The notes beneath the pieces were generated by a model. It did no database searches. It had not been told where the DNA came from and saw only the letters and a program-made list of their open reading frames with translations. Shown here piece by piece: positions 34,307 through 45,037 of a stretch of 64,000 bases of DNA (positions are counted from its first letter, which is position 1; each line of letters opens with the position of its first letter). A program made the position numbers and the translations under genes. The DNA is from Amycolatopsis cihanbeyliensis. Its GTDB lineage: Bacteria; Actinomycetota; Actinomycetes; Mycobacteriales; Pseudonocardiaceae. The stretch is from assembly GCF_006715045.1 (NCBI RefSeq), contig NZ_VFML01000001.1:744001-808000 (forward strand). Direction: 5' to 3'.

Positions 34307-34365
34307 GGCGGTCTCCTTCTTCCTTCCCCCGTGTGTTGACCGAGCTTTTGTTGTGTTCCCCCGCG

Positions 34366-35172
34366 CTAGCGGCGGGCGAGCGTCGCCGCCTCGCGTAGTA
34401 CCCGGACCAGTTCGCCGCGCCGCAACGGGTTGATGCTCACCCAGCCGCGAGCGTCGTTGTCCACCCTGATTCTCCCTTGCGGACTGTCCAACCACGACAG
34501 TTCCAGCGGGCGCTCCGCTCCGCCCGCTCGCCGGACGACGGTGCCGAGCTGCCCACGTCCGGTCACCGGCGGCACCAGCTCGACGAGCGCGTCGACAGCG
34601 GCCTCGTCGCCCCCGCGTTCCCGGATCAGCGTGCGCACACGCTTCCGGGGTGCCGCGATACCCGCCGTGTTCTCGAGCAGCCGCGTCGCGTCACCGACGA
34701 CGCCGGGAGGCAAAGTGATCGGCGCCGCCGGCGCGGCCTCCACCCTCGGGATCCGGTTCGTGAACTCGTCGGTCAGCGCGGTCGCCGTGACCCGCGTGAC
34801 GGCGACCGGACCCGGTGTGCCGCCGATCGACTGGCGGCACACCACCGCGCGACGCCCGTGGACCATGGCCAGGACGCCGGTCGCCTTACCACGGTCGACC
34901 ACCACGAGGTCGACCGTGCTCCGGTGCTCGCGCAGCGCGGTGACCAGGTCCGCCGCGGCGCCGACCGGCCCGCGTGCCGTGGCGAGGCCTCGCTCGGACA
35001 GTGCCTGGGCGGCCCCGCCCAGCAGCGCCTTGCGCTCGCCCTCGATCCGGCCGAACGAGGGCACCCGCAGCGGAAACGGGAAGCGCTCCCCCGCGAAGGT
35101 CGCGAGGAGGTCCAGCTCCGGCAAGCTGAACGGGACGCCGTGTTCGACGGGTGGTTCGGTCGTCACCGTCAT
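34366..35172 (-). CDS. EspG-family ESX secretion-associated protein
   Basis: The 268-residue protein has EspG features: an N-terminal strand region (FSLPELDLLATFAGERFPFPLRVPSFG), the segment RGPVGAAADLVTALREHRSTVDLVVVDRG, and the C-terminal sheet GQLGTVVRR with RGWVSINPLRRGELVRVLREA. EspG proteins are cytosolic chaperones that bind the tip of PE-PPE dimers and deliver them to the ESX ATPase. The candidate client, a PPE/WXG-like protein, is encoded two genes upstream in the same string. ATG 35172 overlaps the stop of the preceding gene by 4 nt. Confidence 0.85.
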   Translation of the reverse strand: MTVTTEPPVEHGVPFSLPELDLLATFAGERFPFPLRVPSFGRIEGERKALLGGAAQALSERGLATARGPVGAAADLVTALREHRSTVDLVVVDRGKATGVLAMVHGRRAVVCRQSIGGTPGPVAVTRVTATALTDEFTNRIPRVEAAPAAPITLPPGVVGDATRLLENTAGIAAPRKRVRTLIRERGGDEAAVDALVELVPPVTGRGQLGTVVRRAGGAERPLELSWLDSPQGRIRVDNDARGWVSINPLRRGELVRVLREAATLARR

Positions 35173-35540
35173 GCGGGCCGCCCTGATGAACCGGGCCGGC
35201 CGGCCGCGTCACCGACCTCTCCCCTGGCCCGAACGTCCTCGCCGGACTGGTCCTCGTGCTCCTCGTACTTCCGCTTGGCACTGGCGAGCAGTTGCTTGTA
35301 CTCCCGCACCTCCCGCTCCGTGGCCTCGACCTCGCCGGCGAGGCCGGAACTGCCCGCAGCCTCGCGCAACCGCATCGCCAGGTGCACGGCCGGCGGCGCG
35401 GTGCCGAGCATCGGCAGCCGCTCGGCCAGCCGGCTCGCGGTGGCCACCAGGTCGCCGGTCAGGTCACCGAGCTCGGCCAGCGTCGTGATCCGCTGGTCGA
35501 GCAGGTCCAGCTCGAGTCCGATTCCCTGCCCGTCGCTCAC
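35169..35540 (-). CDS. Coiled-coil protein in the ESX accessory string, 123 aa
   Basis: I do not recognise a family. The sequence begins with a leucine-rich helix (LELDLLDQRITTLAELGDLTGDLVATASRLAERL). After a proline turn it has a long charged coiled coil (EVEATEREVREYKQLLASAKRKYEEHEDQ) and a disordered Gly/Arg tail. Two antiparallel helices of this size resemble the PE/WXG100 partner shape, so it may be the dimer partner of the PPE-like protein just upstream. The start GTG 35540 overlaps that gene's stop. There is no W-x-G turn. Confidence 0.65.
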   Translation of the reverse strand: MSDGQGIGLELDLLDQRITTLAELGDLTGDLVATASRLAERLPMLGTAPPAVHLAMRLREAAGSSGLAGEVEATEREVREYKQLLASAKRKYEEHEDQSGEDVRARGEVGDAAGRPGSSGRPA

Positions 35541-36736
35541 CGGCGGGCCTCCGGCGGAAGGCCGATGACCGCTTCGCTACCCGGCTCCGCGAGCGGGAAG
35601 AGCTCGTGGTCGATCGTCGGCAGGTGGTTTTCGTGCTCTTCCCCCTCCGACCCGCCGCGCGCGCCGGCACCGGGTGGCACCGTGCCCCCGAGCGCACCCG
35701 TACGCGCCGCGGCCGACTCGGCGGCGACCTGCGCCGCCGCGCCGCCCGGCCCACCCTGGATCGGCATCGCACCGGCCCGCATGCCCTGTGCCAACGGGTT
35801 GGCGGGGCCCATCCCGGCGACGGGGCCCATCCCCGCGGCCTGTCCCATCCCGGTGACGACGCGCCCCGCGCCCACGAGCGCGCCGGCGGTGGCACCCGCC
35901 GACGGCCCCGTGGCCGCGCCGCCACCGCCTCCGGAGCCGACCAGGTCCCGCCAGGACCGCGTGCCGCCTGCGGCCCCACCGGCGGGCTCGGTCGTGCCGC
36001 TCGGCGTCGCGGCGGCGGCCGGAATCGTTCCCTGCGCCTGGCCGATCAGGTGACTCGAGTCCGTCAGGCTGGATTCGTAGGTTCGCATCGAGCGGACCGC
36101 TTGCTGCTTGTGCATGTCCGTCGCGTTGGCGCCGACGTAGAAGCTGAACCCCGCGCCGCCCACCGCGTCGAAGGCATTGCCCGTGTCCGCGGTGGGCGTG
36201 CTCGGTGCCGGCCGGCTCGCCGGCGTCGCCGCGGTGAGATCCGCCCAGTTCGTCGCCGCGTCGGTCATCGGCGCGGCCGCCTCCCCCGGTGGCGCGGGCA
36301 TCGTGGCCCGTGCCCTCGCCAGCGCGTCGGCCGCCTGCTCCGCGGCCCGCTCACCCGCGTGGGCCAGCTCGGCGATCTTCTCCACCCGGTCGGCGAGCAG
36401 GTCGAGCCTGCGCGCGGCCTGCTCGGCGCCCGTGCCCTGCCAGCCCTCCAGTAACGCGACCCGCTGCTCGCGCAGCACCTCGGCGTGGTTGACCAGCGCG
36501 GACCGGTGCTCGGACCACTCCGCGGCGATGGTGCTGACGTCGGCGACATCGGCGTCCTGCCACAACATCTGGTACAACTCCTCGTGGCTGTAGGTGTCCC
36601 AGTTCACGCCGCCTTCCGGCGGCGCGGGCCGGCCGAAATACCCATCCCACACACCGGACGTTCCCGTGGTCGCCGGTTGCTCGGCCGCGGACACCGGCTC
36701 CGGCCACACCCCTTCCGCTGACGTCTCGCTCGCCAC
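35537..36736 (-). CDS. PPE/WXG100-like protein heading the ESX accessory string (399 aa)
   Basis: After a 55-residue disordered start, helices carry VSTIAAEWSEHRSALVNHAEVL, then a W-Q-G turn at residues 99-101 (LLEGWQGTGAEQAARRLDLLADRV), the WXG hallmark shared by PPE proteins. The C-terminal 200 residues are Gly/Ala/Pro/Met-rich with AGMGPVAGMGPANPLAQGMR-type repeats, like the PPE-domain proteins of Pseudonocardiaceae. No signal peptide exists, so export by a type VII system is expected. The start GTG 36736 lies 8 nt after GGGG. The upstream 126-bp gap, between this gene and the NACHT gene, should hold the string's promoter. Confidence 0.78.
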   Translation of the reverse strand: MASETSAEGVWPEPVSAAEQPATTGTSGVWDGYFGRPAPPEGGVNWDTYSHEELYQMLWQDADVADVSTIAAEWSEHRSALVNHAEVLREQRVALLEGWQGTGAEQAARRLDLLADRVEKIAELAHAGERAAEQAADALARARATMPAPPGEAAAPMTDAATNWADLTAATPASRPAPSTPTADTGNAFDAVGGAGFSFYVGANATDMHKQQAVRSMRTYESSLTDSSHLIGQAQGTIPAAAATPSGTTEPAGGAAGGTRSWRDLVGSGGGGGAATGPSAGATAGALVGAGRVVTGMGQAAGMGPVAGMGPANPLAQGMRAGAMPIQGGPGGAAAQVAAESAAARTGALGGTVPPGAGARGGSEGEEHENHLPTIDHELFPLAEPGSEAVIGLPPEARR

Positions 36737-36862
36737 CCCAGAATCCCCTTTCCGGTCGCTGACCCCTGGTCGGCGGTGCCCCATGCTCGTGGCCGCGGGG
36801 AACAGCGCGGAAGGTCACGCGGCGGCCATTTCTGGCCGGTGGTCTTGACCAGGCAAAAGGAC

Positions 36863-39265
36863 TCAGCGACCGGCGCGGTACGCCTTCGCGAGGTGCTCCT
36901 GCAGGCGCGCGTGGCGGAACTGGTAGACGGCGCCGGACCGGCGCAGCACGCCCCGCCGGTAGGCGTCGTCGAGCAACGCGTTGACAGCCCAGGGCAACCT
37001 GCCGACGAGCGGGAGGCGGAAGCGAGTGAAGAGGAGCCACTGCCCCCACGCGGTGAAGGTCACGATGTACGCCAGGCCCGCGCTCATCCCGCCCATCAGT
37101 CCCAGCAGCAGACCGGTCTCCAGGTTCCAGTGCAGATCCCAGGGCAGCGGATCCGCGATCGCCTGCACCGCACCGATGGCCGCGAAGCCGCCGAAGGCGA
37201 TGGCCAGCGCGAGGGCGAGCGCGAGCCCGCAGGCGAGGCGTAGCGCGGTCGCGCGGTTGGCCGCGAGCAGATCGCCGGGGCTGGTGGCGGTGGTGAGGTT
37301 GGCCGGCGCCTCGAGGACGGCCGCGAGTGCCAGCACCACCCCACAGGCCAGACCGAAGACGAGGGCGTAGACGCCGGCGTCGACAAGGGTCACCCGCACG
37401 AGCACGCCGGCGTCGACAGCGTAGGTCCAGTTCGGGGACAGCACCTTCACCACGGTGGCCGCCAGCGCATAACCGACGCCCGCGACAACGCCGCCCAGCA
37501 CCCCGGCCGCGAACCGCGCGACGACCTTGCGCCGGAAGCCGGGCTGCCGACCCGATCGGTCGAGCAGCCGCACCCGGACTCGCGTCGGCTCGGGCATCCT
37601 GCCCCTGCGCACCACCACCAGCAGGTACAGCAGGCCGAACGGCACGCCGACGACCGGGCCGATGACCAGCCCGTCCACGAGGACGACATGCCCATGCAGC
37701 GGCGTGCCGGACACGAGCGCGTTGACGGGGCTGAAGACCAGCCAGTCGACCAGCGCCGCGGCCACACACGCGAAAGCCGCCACCAGAAGGACACGCGACG
37801 AGCGGCGAAGCGAGCCGCCCATCCGCCACCATTCCAGGTCGCCGGTGCCCCGCCGGTCGAGGTCGTCGGCGAGGAATCCCAGCCAGCGCCGAACGCGGTC
37901 GACCTCCCAGCTCCGCCGCGTGCCGCCGTCGCGGGCGGATGCCGCCTGCCCGCCGTACACGGTGGGCACGAAGGTGTCGAGCAGGTGCTCCTCGACGGCG
38001 CGCGGCGTGGGGAACCGCGTGGCGTCCAGCAGGTCGGTCGGGTCGCGGTCGCGCGAGTCACTGTAGACCGTGCGGGCGAGGCCGACCATGAGCGGCGTCG
38101 TCAGCACGGCGGCCAGGTTGGCCGGCGGGCTCGCCTCGGCATTGTCGGGGTCACGCAACGCGCTGAGGACGGCGTCCCACGTGGTGCCGCTGCCGCCGTC
38201 GGCGGTGCCGCGTCGGGCGGTGCGGGGCAGGTAGCCTGCGAGGTCGTCGGGGGTGAGGTCGGTCAGCTCGACCACGGCGGCCGAGGTCAGCACGTCGACC
38301 ACGGTCACGGCCCGCTGGTACTCGGCGAAACGGCTGGTCAGCACCAGCGGCGTCGACAGGGAGTTCAGCGTTTCCAGGGCCGGGCGGTGCAGGCCCTCGG
38401 CGATCTCGTCGAAGCCGTCGAGCACCGGCAGGACGCGCCCGGTGTCGACCAGCACGGCCGCCAGCGTCGCCCCGCCGGGCGCGGCGGCGGCGAGGCCGGG
38501 CTGGTCACGCTGCAACCTCTCGACCAGCCACGTGCGCAACGGTGTCGCGGTCGGGTCCCACGACCCGATGTCGAAGATCACCGGGACCGCGCCGCCCGGC
38601 TCCCGCGCGGCCAGCGTATCGAGGACGAACCGCAGGGCCAGCACGGTCTTGCCCGAGCCGGCGCGGCCCAGCACCACCAGCCGCCGTGACGGAACACGCC
38701 GGTAGGCGCTCGCGATGTCGCCCACCTCGCCGGAGAGGTCCAGCGGGGCGGCGGTCACGCCAGCGGGGACGCGGCAGATGTTGTCCCAGTGGTCGGCAAG
38801 GTGCTCAGGTGCCTGCCGCCACCGCACGGGCAGCGGGAACGGGTCGTGCACGCGGCGCAGTTCCTCCGCGCGCCGCAGCCGGGCGGCCATGACCCTGGCC
38901 AGGTGGTCGGCCGCCTCGGACACCTCCGGCGGGACCGCGGGCAGTCCTCCGGGTGCCGGTACGGAACGCGCTTCGCCCTCCACCGGTGCCGGCCCAGCGG
39001 CGGTGGGGGACGGTGCGGGCTCGGGCGGCTCCTGTCGCGGTTGCTTACCGTCGGCCGCGGCCAGCAGGTTACGGCGTTCGTCGGGGGTCACGTCCAGCGC
39101 GTCGGCGAGCAAGGTCACCGTGCCGACACGCGGGTCGGTGCCGCTGCCGGTCTCCAGCCTGCGAATGGTCCGCACGCCGACACCGGACCGCGCGGCCAGC
39201 TCGTCCTGGGTCAGGCCCGCCCGGCGCCGGGCATCACGAAGGAGGACGCCGAAACGGTTGGCCAC
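36863..39265 (-). CDS. XRE HTH - NACHT NTPase - multi-pass membrane protein (800 aa)
   Basis: Residues about 1-65 are an XRE helix-turn-helix (FGVLLRDARRRAGLTQDELAARSGVGVRTIRRLE). A Pro-rich linker leads to a NACHT domain from about residue 165: Walker A VVLGRAGSGKTVLALRF, Walker B VLPVLDGFDEIAEG and the sensor LVLTSRFAEYQ. The C-terminal 300 residues hold at least six hydrophobic segments and end in a soluble helix pair (YQFRHARLQEHLAKAYRAGR). It is a STAND-type switch anchored in the membrane. The start GTG 39265 follows GGAGGAACTC. Whether it regulates the downstream ESX string or acts in defence, like bacterial NACHT antiphage proteins, cannot be decided. Confidence 0.85.
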   Translation of the reverse strand: MANRFGVLLRDARRRAGLTQDELAARSGVGVRTIRRLETGSGTDPRVGTVTLLADALDVTPDERRNLLAAADGKQPRQEPPEPAPSPTAAGPAPVEGEARSVPAPGGLPAVPPEVSEAADHLARVMAARLRRAEELRRVHDPFPLPVRWRQAPEHLADHWDNICRVPAGVTAAPLDLSGEVGDIASAYRRVPSRRLVVLGRAGSGKTVLALRFVLDTLAAREPGGAVPVIFDIGSWDPTATPLRTWLVERLQRDQPGLAAAAPGGATLAAVLVDTGRVLPVLDGFDEIAEGLHRPALETLNSLSTPLVLTSRFAEYQRAVTVVDVLTSAAVVELTDLTPDDLAGYLPRTARRGTADGGSGTTWDAVLSALRDPDNAEASPPANLAAVLTTPLMVGLARTVYSDSRDRDPTDLLDATRFPTPRAVEEHLLDTFVPTVYGGQAASARDGGTRRSWEVDRVRRWLGFLADDLDRRGTGDLEWWRMGGSLRRSSRVLLVAAFACVAAALVDWLVFSPVNALVSGTPLHGHVVLVDGLVIGPVVGVPFGLLYLLVVVRRGRMPEPTRVRVRLLDRSGRQPGFRRKVVARFAAGVLGGVVAGVGYALAATVVKVLSPNWTYAVDAGVLVRVTLVDAGVYALVFGLACGVVLALAAVLEAPANLTTATSPGDLLAANRATALRLACGLALALALAIAFGGFAAIGAVQAIADPLPWDLHWNLETGLLLGLMGGMSAGLAYIVTFTAWGQWLLFTRFRLPLVGRLPWAVNALLDDAYRRGVLRRSGAVYQFRHARLQEHLAKAYRAGR

Positions 39266-39305
39266 GTCGGAGTTCCTCCATGCGCACGGTGCGGACCCGC
39301 CGATC

Positions 39306-41588
39306 CTAGTAAGCCCACCGGCCACGAACGGCAGGTGGTCGACCTGGTTCGTGGCCTGCGAAACCGGCAGGACCTCGCCGGGCTCGGGCCTCGGTGACGA
39401 CGGTGGGGTCGAGGTTGGGGTGCTGCCGAGCGGCCCGGCTCCAATGGTGCCGGGCTCGGTCCGGTCTACCCAGGGCCGCGGCGATGTTGCCGAGGCCGGT
39501 CTCGGCGCGCGCGGCTTCGAAGGTGCTTCCGCATCGATGGCTGCGCTCGAGCGCGTCGCTGTATGCGGTCGCCGCCTCCTCGTGCTCGCCCGCGTGGAAG
39601 TGGATCCAGCCGCGCGCGTTGCAGGCCATGGTCGCGTCCAGGTCGAGGCCGAGCTCTTCGAACGCGGTGAGTGCCTCGGTGGCGTGGTCGAGCGCGCCAG
39701 GGTGATCACCGAGTTCGGCCAGGACCATGGCGAGGCCGCGTTGGGCGATGGCGGCGTTGCGGTGGGCTCCGGTTCGCCGGTAGAACGCGAACGCGGTCCA
39801 CATACCTTCGGCCGCGCCGGCGTGGTCGCCGCGGAAGAAGTGGATCCAGGCGAGGTTGTTGAGGGTGGTGTGCACCCCGTTCTCGTCGCCGATGGTGCGG
39901 AACAGCGGCAGCGCGGCACGGTAGTGGCGTTCGGCGCCGCCGACGTCCCCGCGGTCGATGGTGGCGACGCCGAGGTTGTTGACCGTGATGGCCTGGGCCC
40001 AGGTGTCCCCGACGGCCTCGGCGGAGGCGAGAGCGTGTTCGTGGGTGGTGATCCAGGGGTCCCAGAGTTTGGTGAGGAAGAAGAAGCCGCGCAGCGCGAA
40101 CGCGAGCTGCCAGCACCGGTCGTGGACACCGTGCCGTGCGGCGAGAGCGCAGAGCGCGACCAGGTTGGCCCACTCCCCCCGGATCCAGTCCTCCCCGGAA
40201 CCGTCGCGGTGGAAGTCCGGCACCGACACGGGCAGGTACGGGTAGGCGAACTCGGGTCGGTATCGCTGCGGGGCCAGGATCCGGTCCACCTGGTCGGTGG
40301 CGTGCAGGGTGAGATCCAGCAGCCGGCGCAGCGCGACGCGCCGTTCGGTCCCGGGAATCTCGGGGAGCGCGACGGTGCGGGCGAAGGTGCGGAGAAGATC
40401 GTGGAACTGGTACCGGCCGGTGTGCTGGTGGGTAAGGAGGTGCGCGTCGTGCAAGCCGGCCAGCAGAGCTTCCGTGGTGCGGAGGTCCGTGTCGGCCAGG
40501 GCGGCGGCGCTGTAGAGCTCGAGGTCCGTCCCGGGGTGGAGGGCCAGGAGCCCGAACAGGCGTCGTTGCCCGGGCGGTAGGTCCTGGTAGGACAGTCGGA
40601 AGGTGGCCGTGACACTGCGCTCGCCGTCGTCGAGCTCACCCAGTCGAGCTGATTCGACGGCGAGACGCTGATCGAGATCGGCCGGGCTCCAGCTGGGGTT
40701 CGCGCGCAGCCGAGCCCCGGCGACCCGGATGGCAAGGGGAAGCCGGCCGCAGTGGTCCACGACGCTGCCGAACACCTCCTCGGCACCGTCCCCACCGGGG
40801 TGGTCCCGGACCAGCTCGGCGAGCAGGTCGATCGCCTGGGTCCGGGGTAGCAGGGACACCGGCACGTGCCAGGCGTCGTCGAGCGCGGCGAGCCGGTGCC
40901 TGCTGGTGATCAGGACCCGGCATTTCGGCTCGGCCGGGATCAGCGGACGCAGCTGCCGAACACTCCTGGCGTTGTCCAGGACGATCAGCATGCTCCGGCC
41001 CAGCAGGCGGTCCCGATACAGCGCGGCCCGGTCGTCGACGTCGGCCGGAATCTCCTCGCCGGGAACTCCGAGGAACCTCAGGAACCGGTCCAGCGCTTCG
41101 GCCGCGGTGACCTCGCCGGCATCCGGGGTGTGCCCGCGCAGGTCCAGGAACAGGTGGCCATCGGTGAAACGGGCCTGCAGGCGGTGTGCGCAGCGCACCG
41201 CCAGTGTCGTCTTGCCGACCCCGGCCATGCCATGGACCGCGCACACCGCCGCTGCCCCATCCACCTCCCGCGACAACGCCGCCCGGATCTGGTCGAGTTC
41301 CTCGGCCCGGCCGGTGAAGTGCGGGGTGACCGCGGGCAACCCGGATCGCATGGGCGTCAACACCACCCCACGTCGGCGGGGTGCGGCATCGGCGGGCAGC
41401 AGGGACGCCAGCGCTCCTCCGGTGGTGAACTCGGTATCGCACAGGGCGGCCAGCGCCGCGTTGGGCCGGGCGGCACCGGTCTCCACCTTGCTCAGGTAAC
41501 CCTTGCTGTAGTGGACCTTCGCCGCCAGGTCCGTCAGCGACAGCCCGGCCTCCCGCCGCAACCTGCGCAACTCCGCCCCGAACGACAC
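39306..41588 (-). CDS. XRE HTH - NB-ARC - TPR regulator (760 aa)
   Basis: Residues about 1-60 are an XRE HTH (GAELRRLRREAGLSLTDLAAKVHYSKGYLSKVETG). From about residue 95 comes an NB-ARC ATPase with FTGRAEELDQI, Walker A AVHGMAGVGKTTLAVRCAH, Walker B SMLIVLDNARS, RVLITSRHRLAAL and the GLPL-like CGRLPLAIRVAGARL. From about residue 430 tetratricopeptide repeats follow (NNLGVATIDRGDVGGAERHYRAAL and later units). This layout is that of AfsR-like or TPR-STAND regulators without the SARP domain. GTG 41588 was preferred, with GAGGAG upstream; GTG 41603 is possible. The last 15 or so residues are encoded by the 66-bp repeat and are probably not ancestral. Confidence 0.87.
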   Translation of the reverse strand: MSFGAELRRLRREAGLSLTDLAAKVHYSKGYLSKVETGAARPNAALAALCDTEFTTGGALASLLPADAAPRRRGVVLTPMRSGLPAVTPHFTGRAEELDQIRAALSREVDGAAAVCAVHGMAGVGKTTLAVRCAHRLQARFTDGHLFLDLRGHTPDAGEVTAAEALDRFLRFLGVPGEEIPADVDDRAALYRDRLLGRSMLIVLDNARSVRQLRPLIPAEPKCRVLITSRHRLAALDDAWHVPVSLLPRTQAIDLLAELVRDHPGGDGAEEVFGSVVDHCGRLPLAIRVAGARLRANPSWSPADLDQRLAVESARLGELDDGERSVTATFRLSYQDLPPGQRRLFGLLALHPGTDLELYSAAALADTDLRTTEALLAGLHDAHLLTHQHTGRYQFHDLLRTFARTVALPEIPGTERRVALRRLLDLTLHATDQVDRILAPQRYRPEFAYPYLPVSVPDFHRDGSGEDWIRGEWANLVALCALAARHGVHDRCWQLAFALRGFFFLTKLWDPWITTHEHALASAEAVGDTWAQAITVNNLGVATIDRGDVGGAERHYRAALPLFRTIGDENGVHTTLNNLAWIHFFRGDHAGAAEGMWTAFAFYRRTGAHRNAAIAQRGLAMVLAELGDHPGALDHATEALTAFEELGLDLDATMACNARGWIHFHAGEHEEAATAYSDALERSHRCGSTFEAARAETGLGNIAAALGRPDRARHHWSRAARQHPNLDPTVVTEARARRGPAGFAGHEPGRPPAVRGRWAY
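39316..39381 (+). repeat. Interspersed 66-bp palindromic element, copy B
   Basis: This copy retains a near-perfect fold: GGCCACGAAC (39320-39329) pairs with GTTCGTGGCC (39347-39356), and inside it CAGGT (39332-39336) pairs with ACCTG (39342-39346) around a GGTCG loop. The tail CCTGC/GCAGG could form a second small hairpin. It aligns to 2961-3026 at 53 of 66 positions. It lies inside the last codons of the leftward NB-ARC gene and about 50 bp upstream of the NACHT start, so it has become part of one protein's C-terminus. Confidence 0.8.
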
Positions 41589-41751
41589 GTCCGAGCTCCT
41601 CACCCGCGGCCTGTGGCTCAGCACCAGTATGGCGGGAACGGCAAGCCCGGTCACCCGTGCCATCCGGCCGTACTGTCGCGTCCAGCCGTGCCACGGCCGC
41701 TTCGGCGACCCGCCGCGACAGGCCGCAGGTGTTCCCGGAGGAAAGTCGGCC

Positions 41752-41786
41752 GGTGTCCGGGCCGGCGCACGGCCGGCCCGGACACC
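41752..41786 (-). terminator. Strong terminator after katG
   Basis: GGTGTCCGGGCCGGC (41752-41766) pairs perfectly with GCCGGCCCGGACACC (41772-41786) around a 5-nt loop, 4 bp beyond the katG stop. It also separates katG from the divergent STAND gene region. Confidence 0.85.
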
Positions 41787-41790
41787 GGGC

Positions 41791-44040
<2,250 letters not shown>

Positions 44041-44050
44041 TCAGCGTTGC

Positions 44051-44482
44051 TCAGGAACGGGTTGCGGTGAAGCAGGTGGGACACAGGCCCCAGTAGATGA
44101 CCTCGGCCTCGTCGATCACGAAGCCGTGGTCGTCGGACGCCGCCAGGCAAGGCGCCGTGCCAACGGCGCAGTCGACATCGGCGATGGCCCCGCACGACCG
44201 GCACACCACGTGGTGGTGGTTGTCCCCCACCCGCGACTCGTAACGCGCCACGGAGCCCGGCGGCTGGATACGTCGCACCAGCCCCGCGGCGGTCAGCGCG
44301 CGCAGTACGTCGTAGACGGCCTGATGGGACACCCCGCCGAGGCTCCCCCGCACGATACCGATGATCGAGTCCGTGTCGGCGTGCGGATGGTCGTGGACCG
44401 CGGACAGCACCGCCACCCGGGGACGCGTCACCCGCAGGGCGACCCCGCGCAGCATGCGCTCGAGGTCCGAGGTCGTTGGCAC
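44051..44482 (-). CDS. furA: Fur-family redox/metal regulator FurA
   Basis: The 143-residue protein has the Fur winged helix (RVTRPRVAVLSAVHDHPHADTDSI, GGVSHQAVYDVLRALTAAGLVRRI) and the dimer domain with HHHVVCRSCGAIADVDC, plus a C-terminal CPTCF, giving two Cys-x2-Cys zinc sites. In actinobacteria FurA represses itself and katG and is inactivated by peroxide. GTG 44482 is chosen as the start: a TTGATT -35 and CACACT -10 with 17-bp spacing place transcription start exactly on this GTG, so the mRNA is leaderless as in mycobacteria. A TTG further upstream (44518) would lie inside the -35 and is rejected. Confidence 0.93.
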   Translation of the reverse strand: MPTTSDLERMLRGVALRVTRPRVAVLSAVHDHPHADTDSIIGIVRGSLGGVSHQAVYDVLRALTAAGLVRRIQPPGSVARYESRVGDNHHHVVCRSCGAIADVDCAVGTAPCLAASDDHGFVIDEAEVIYWGLCPTCFTATRS

Positions 44483-44489
44483 GCCCGGC

Positions 44490-44523
44490 AGTGTGCCCGA
44501 GTTTCTGGAATCAATCAAGATTC
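44490..44523 (-). promoter_or_regulatory. furA-katG promoter with overlapping FurA operator
   Basis: On the minus strand TTGATT (44518-44513) and CACACT (44495-44490) are spaced by 17 bp. A GAATC-AATCAA-GATTC palindrome (44508-44523) covers the -35 box, the place where FurA-type operators lie in actinobacteria. Autorepression is therefore expected; binding is inferred. Confidence 0.6.
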
Positions 44524-44770
44524 AGTCGCCGCGGTCAAGGTGCGGGCCTTACGCAGGGCGACCATACCGCCGACCGCGAAGGCCACCACGACGAGGGCGC
44601 CGATGGCGGCGACGGTGTGCGGCCCGCCGGCGAAGGCTTCCCTGACCGAACTCAGCAGGGTCTCGCCGGCCCGGTCACCGAGCCCACCGGCGACGTTGAC
44701 CGCACCGGCAAGGCTCCCGGCGGCTTCGGCCGCCGCGACCGCGCCGAGGCGGAGAACTGGGCTGGCGAGA
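44515..44770 (-). pseudogene. C-terminal remnant of a DHA2-type MFS drug transporter
   Basis: The frame ends with AAAEAAGSLAGAVNVAGGLGDRAGETLLSSVREAFAGG (in part) and a last membrane helix (AAIGALVVVAFAVGGMVALRKA). This is the typical loop and final helix of 14-helix QacA-like exporters. Everything before about 44770 is unrelated sequence, so 400 or more residues are missing. Its stop overlaps the furA operator region. This is evidence of a deletion upstream of furA. Confidence 0.7.
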
Positions 44771-45037
44771 TCGAAGGTATCGACACGACCCTCACCTTCC
44801 CGCGAGCCAAGCGTGAGGACACCCGGCGAACGCTCCGTCGACCGGCCATCAGCCTGGGCATCCCCACGTTCAGGGGGGCAAGCGGGCAATGAGCCGCGCC
44901 TTGTCGAGCAACGGCAACGTCACACTCGTCGGCGAGGCAAGGGACACGCCTCGCGTCGCGACCTGCCCGCGAGCGATCTTGCCGCCCTCATCGTCATTGT
45001 CATGGGAATCAACGAGACCAGGGCCACGTGCCCTTGG

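Noticed and set aside
36863-40795. One continuous 1310-codon leftward frame across two STAND genes
   Set aside because: Its first third is the antisense-shifted shadow of the NB-ARC gene; the true NACHT gene starts at 39265 with its own Shine-Dalgarno.
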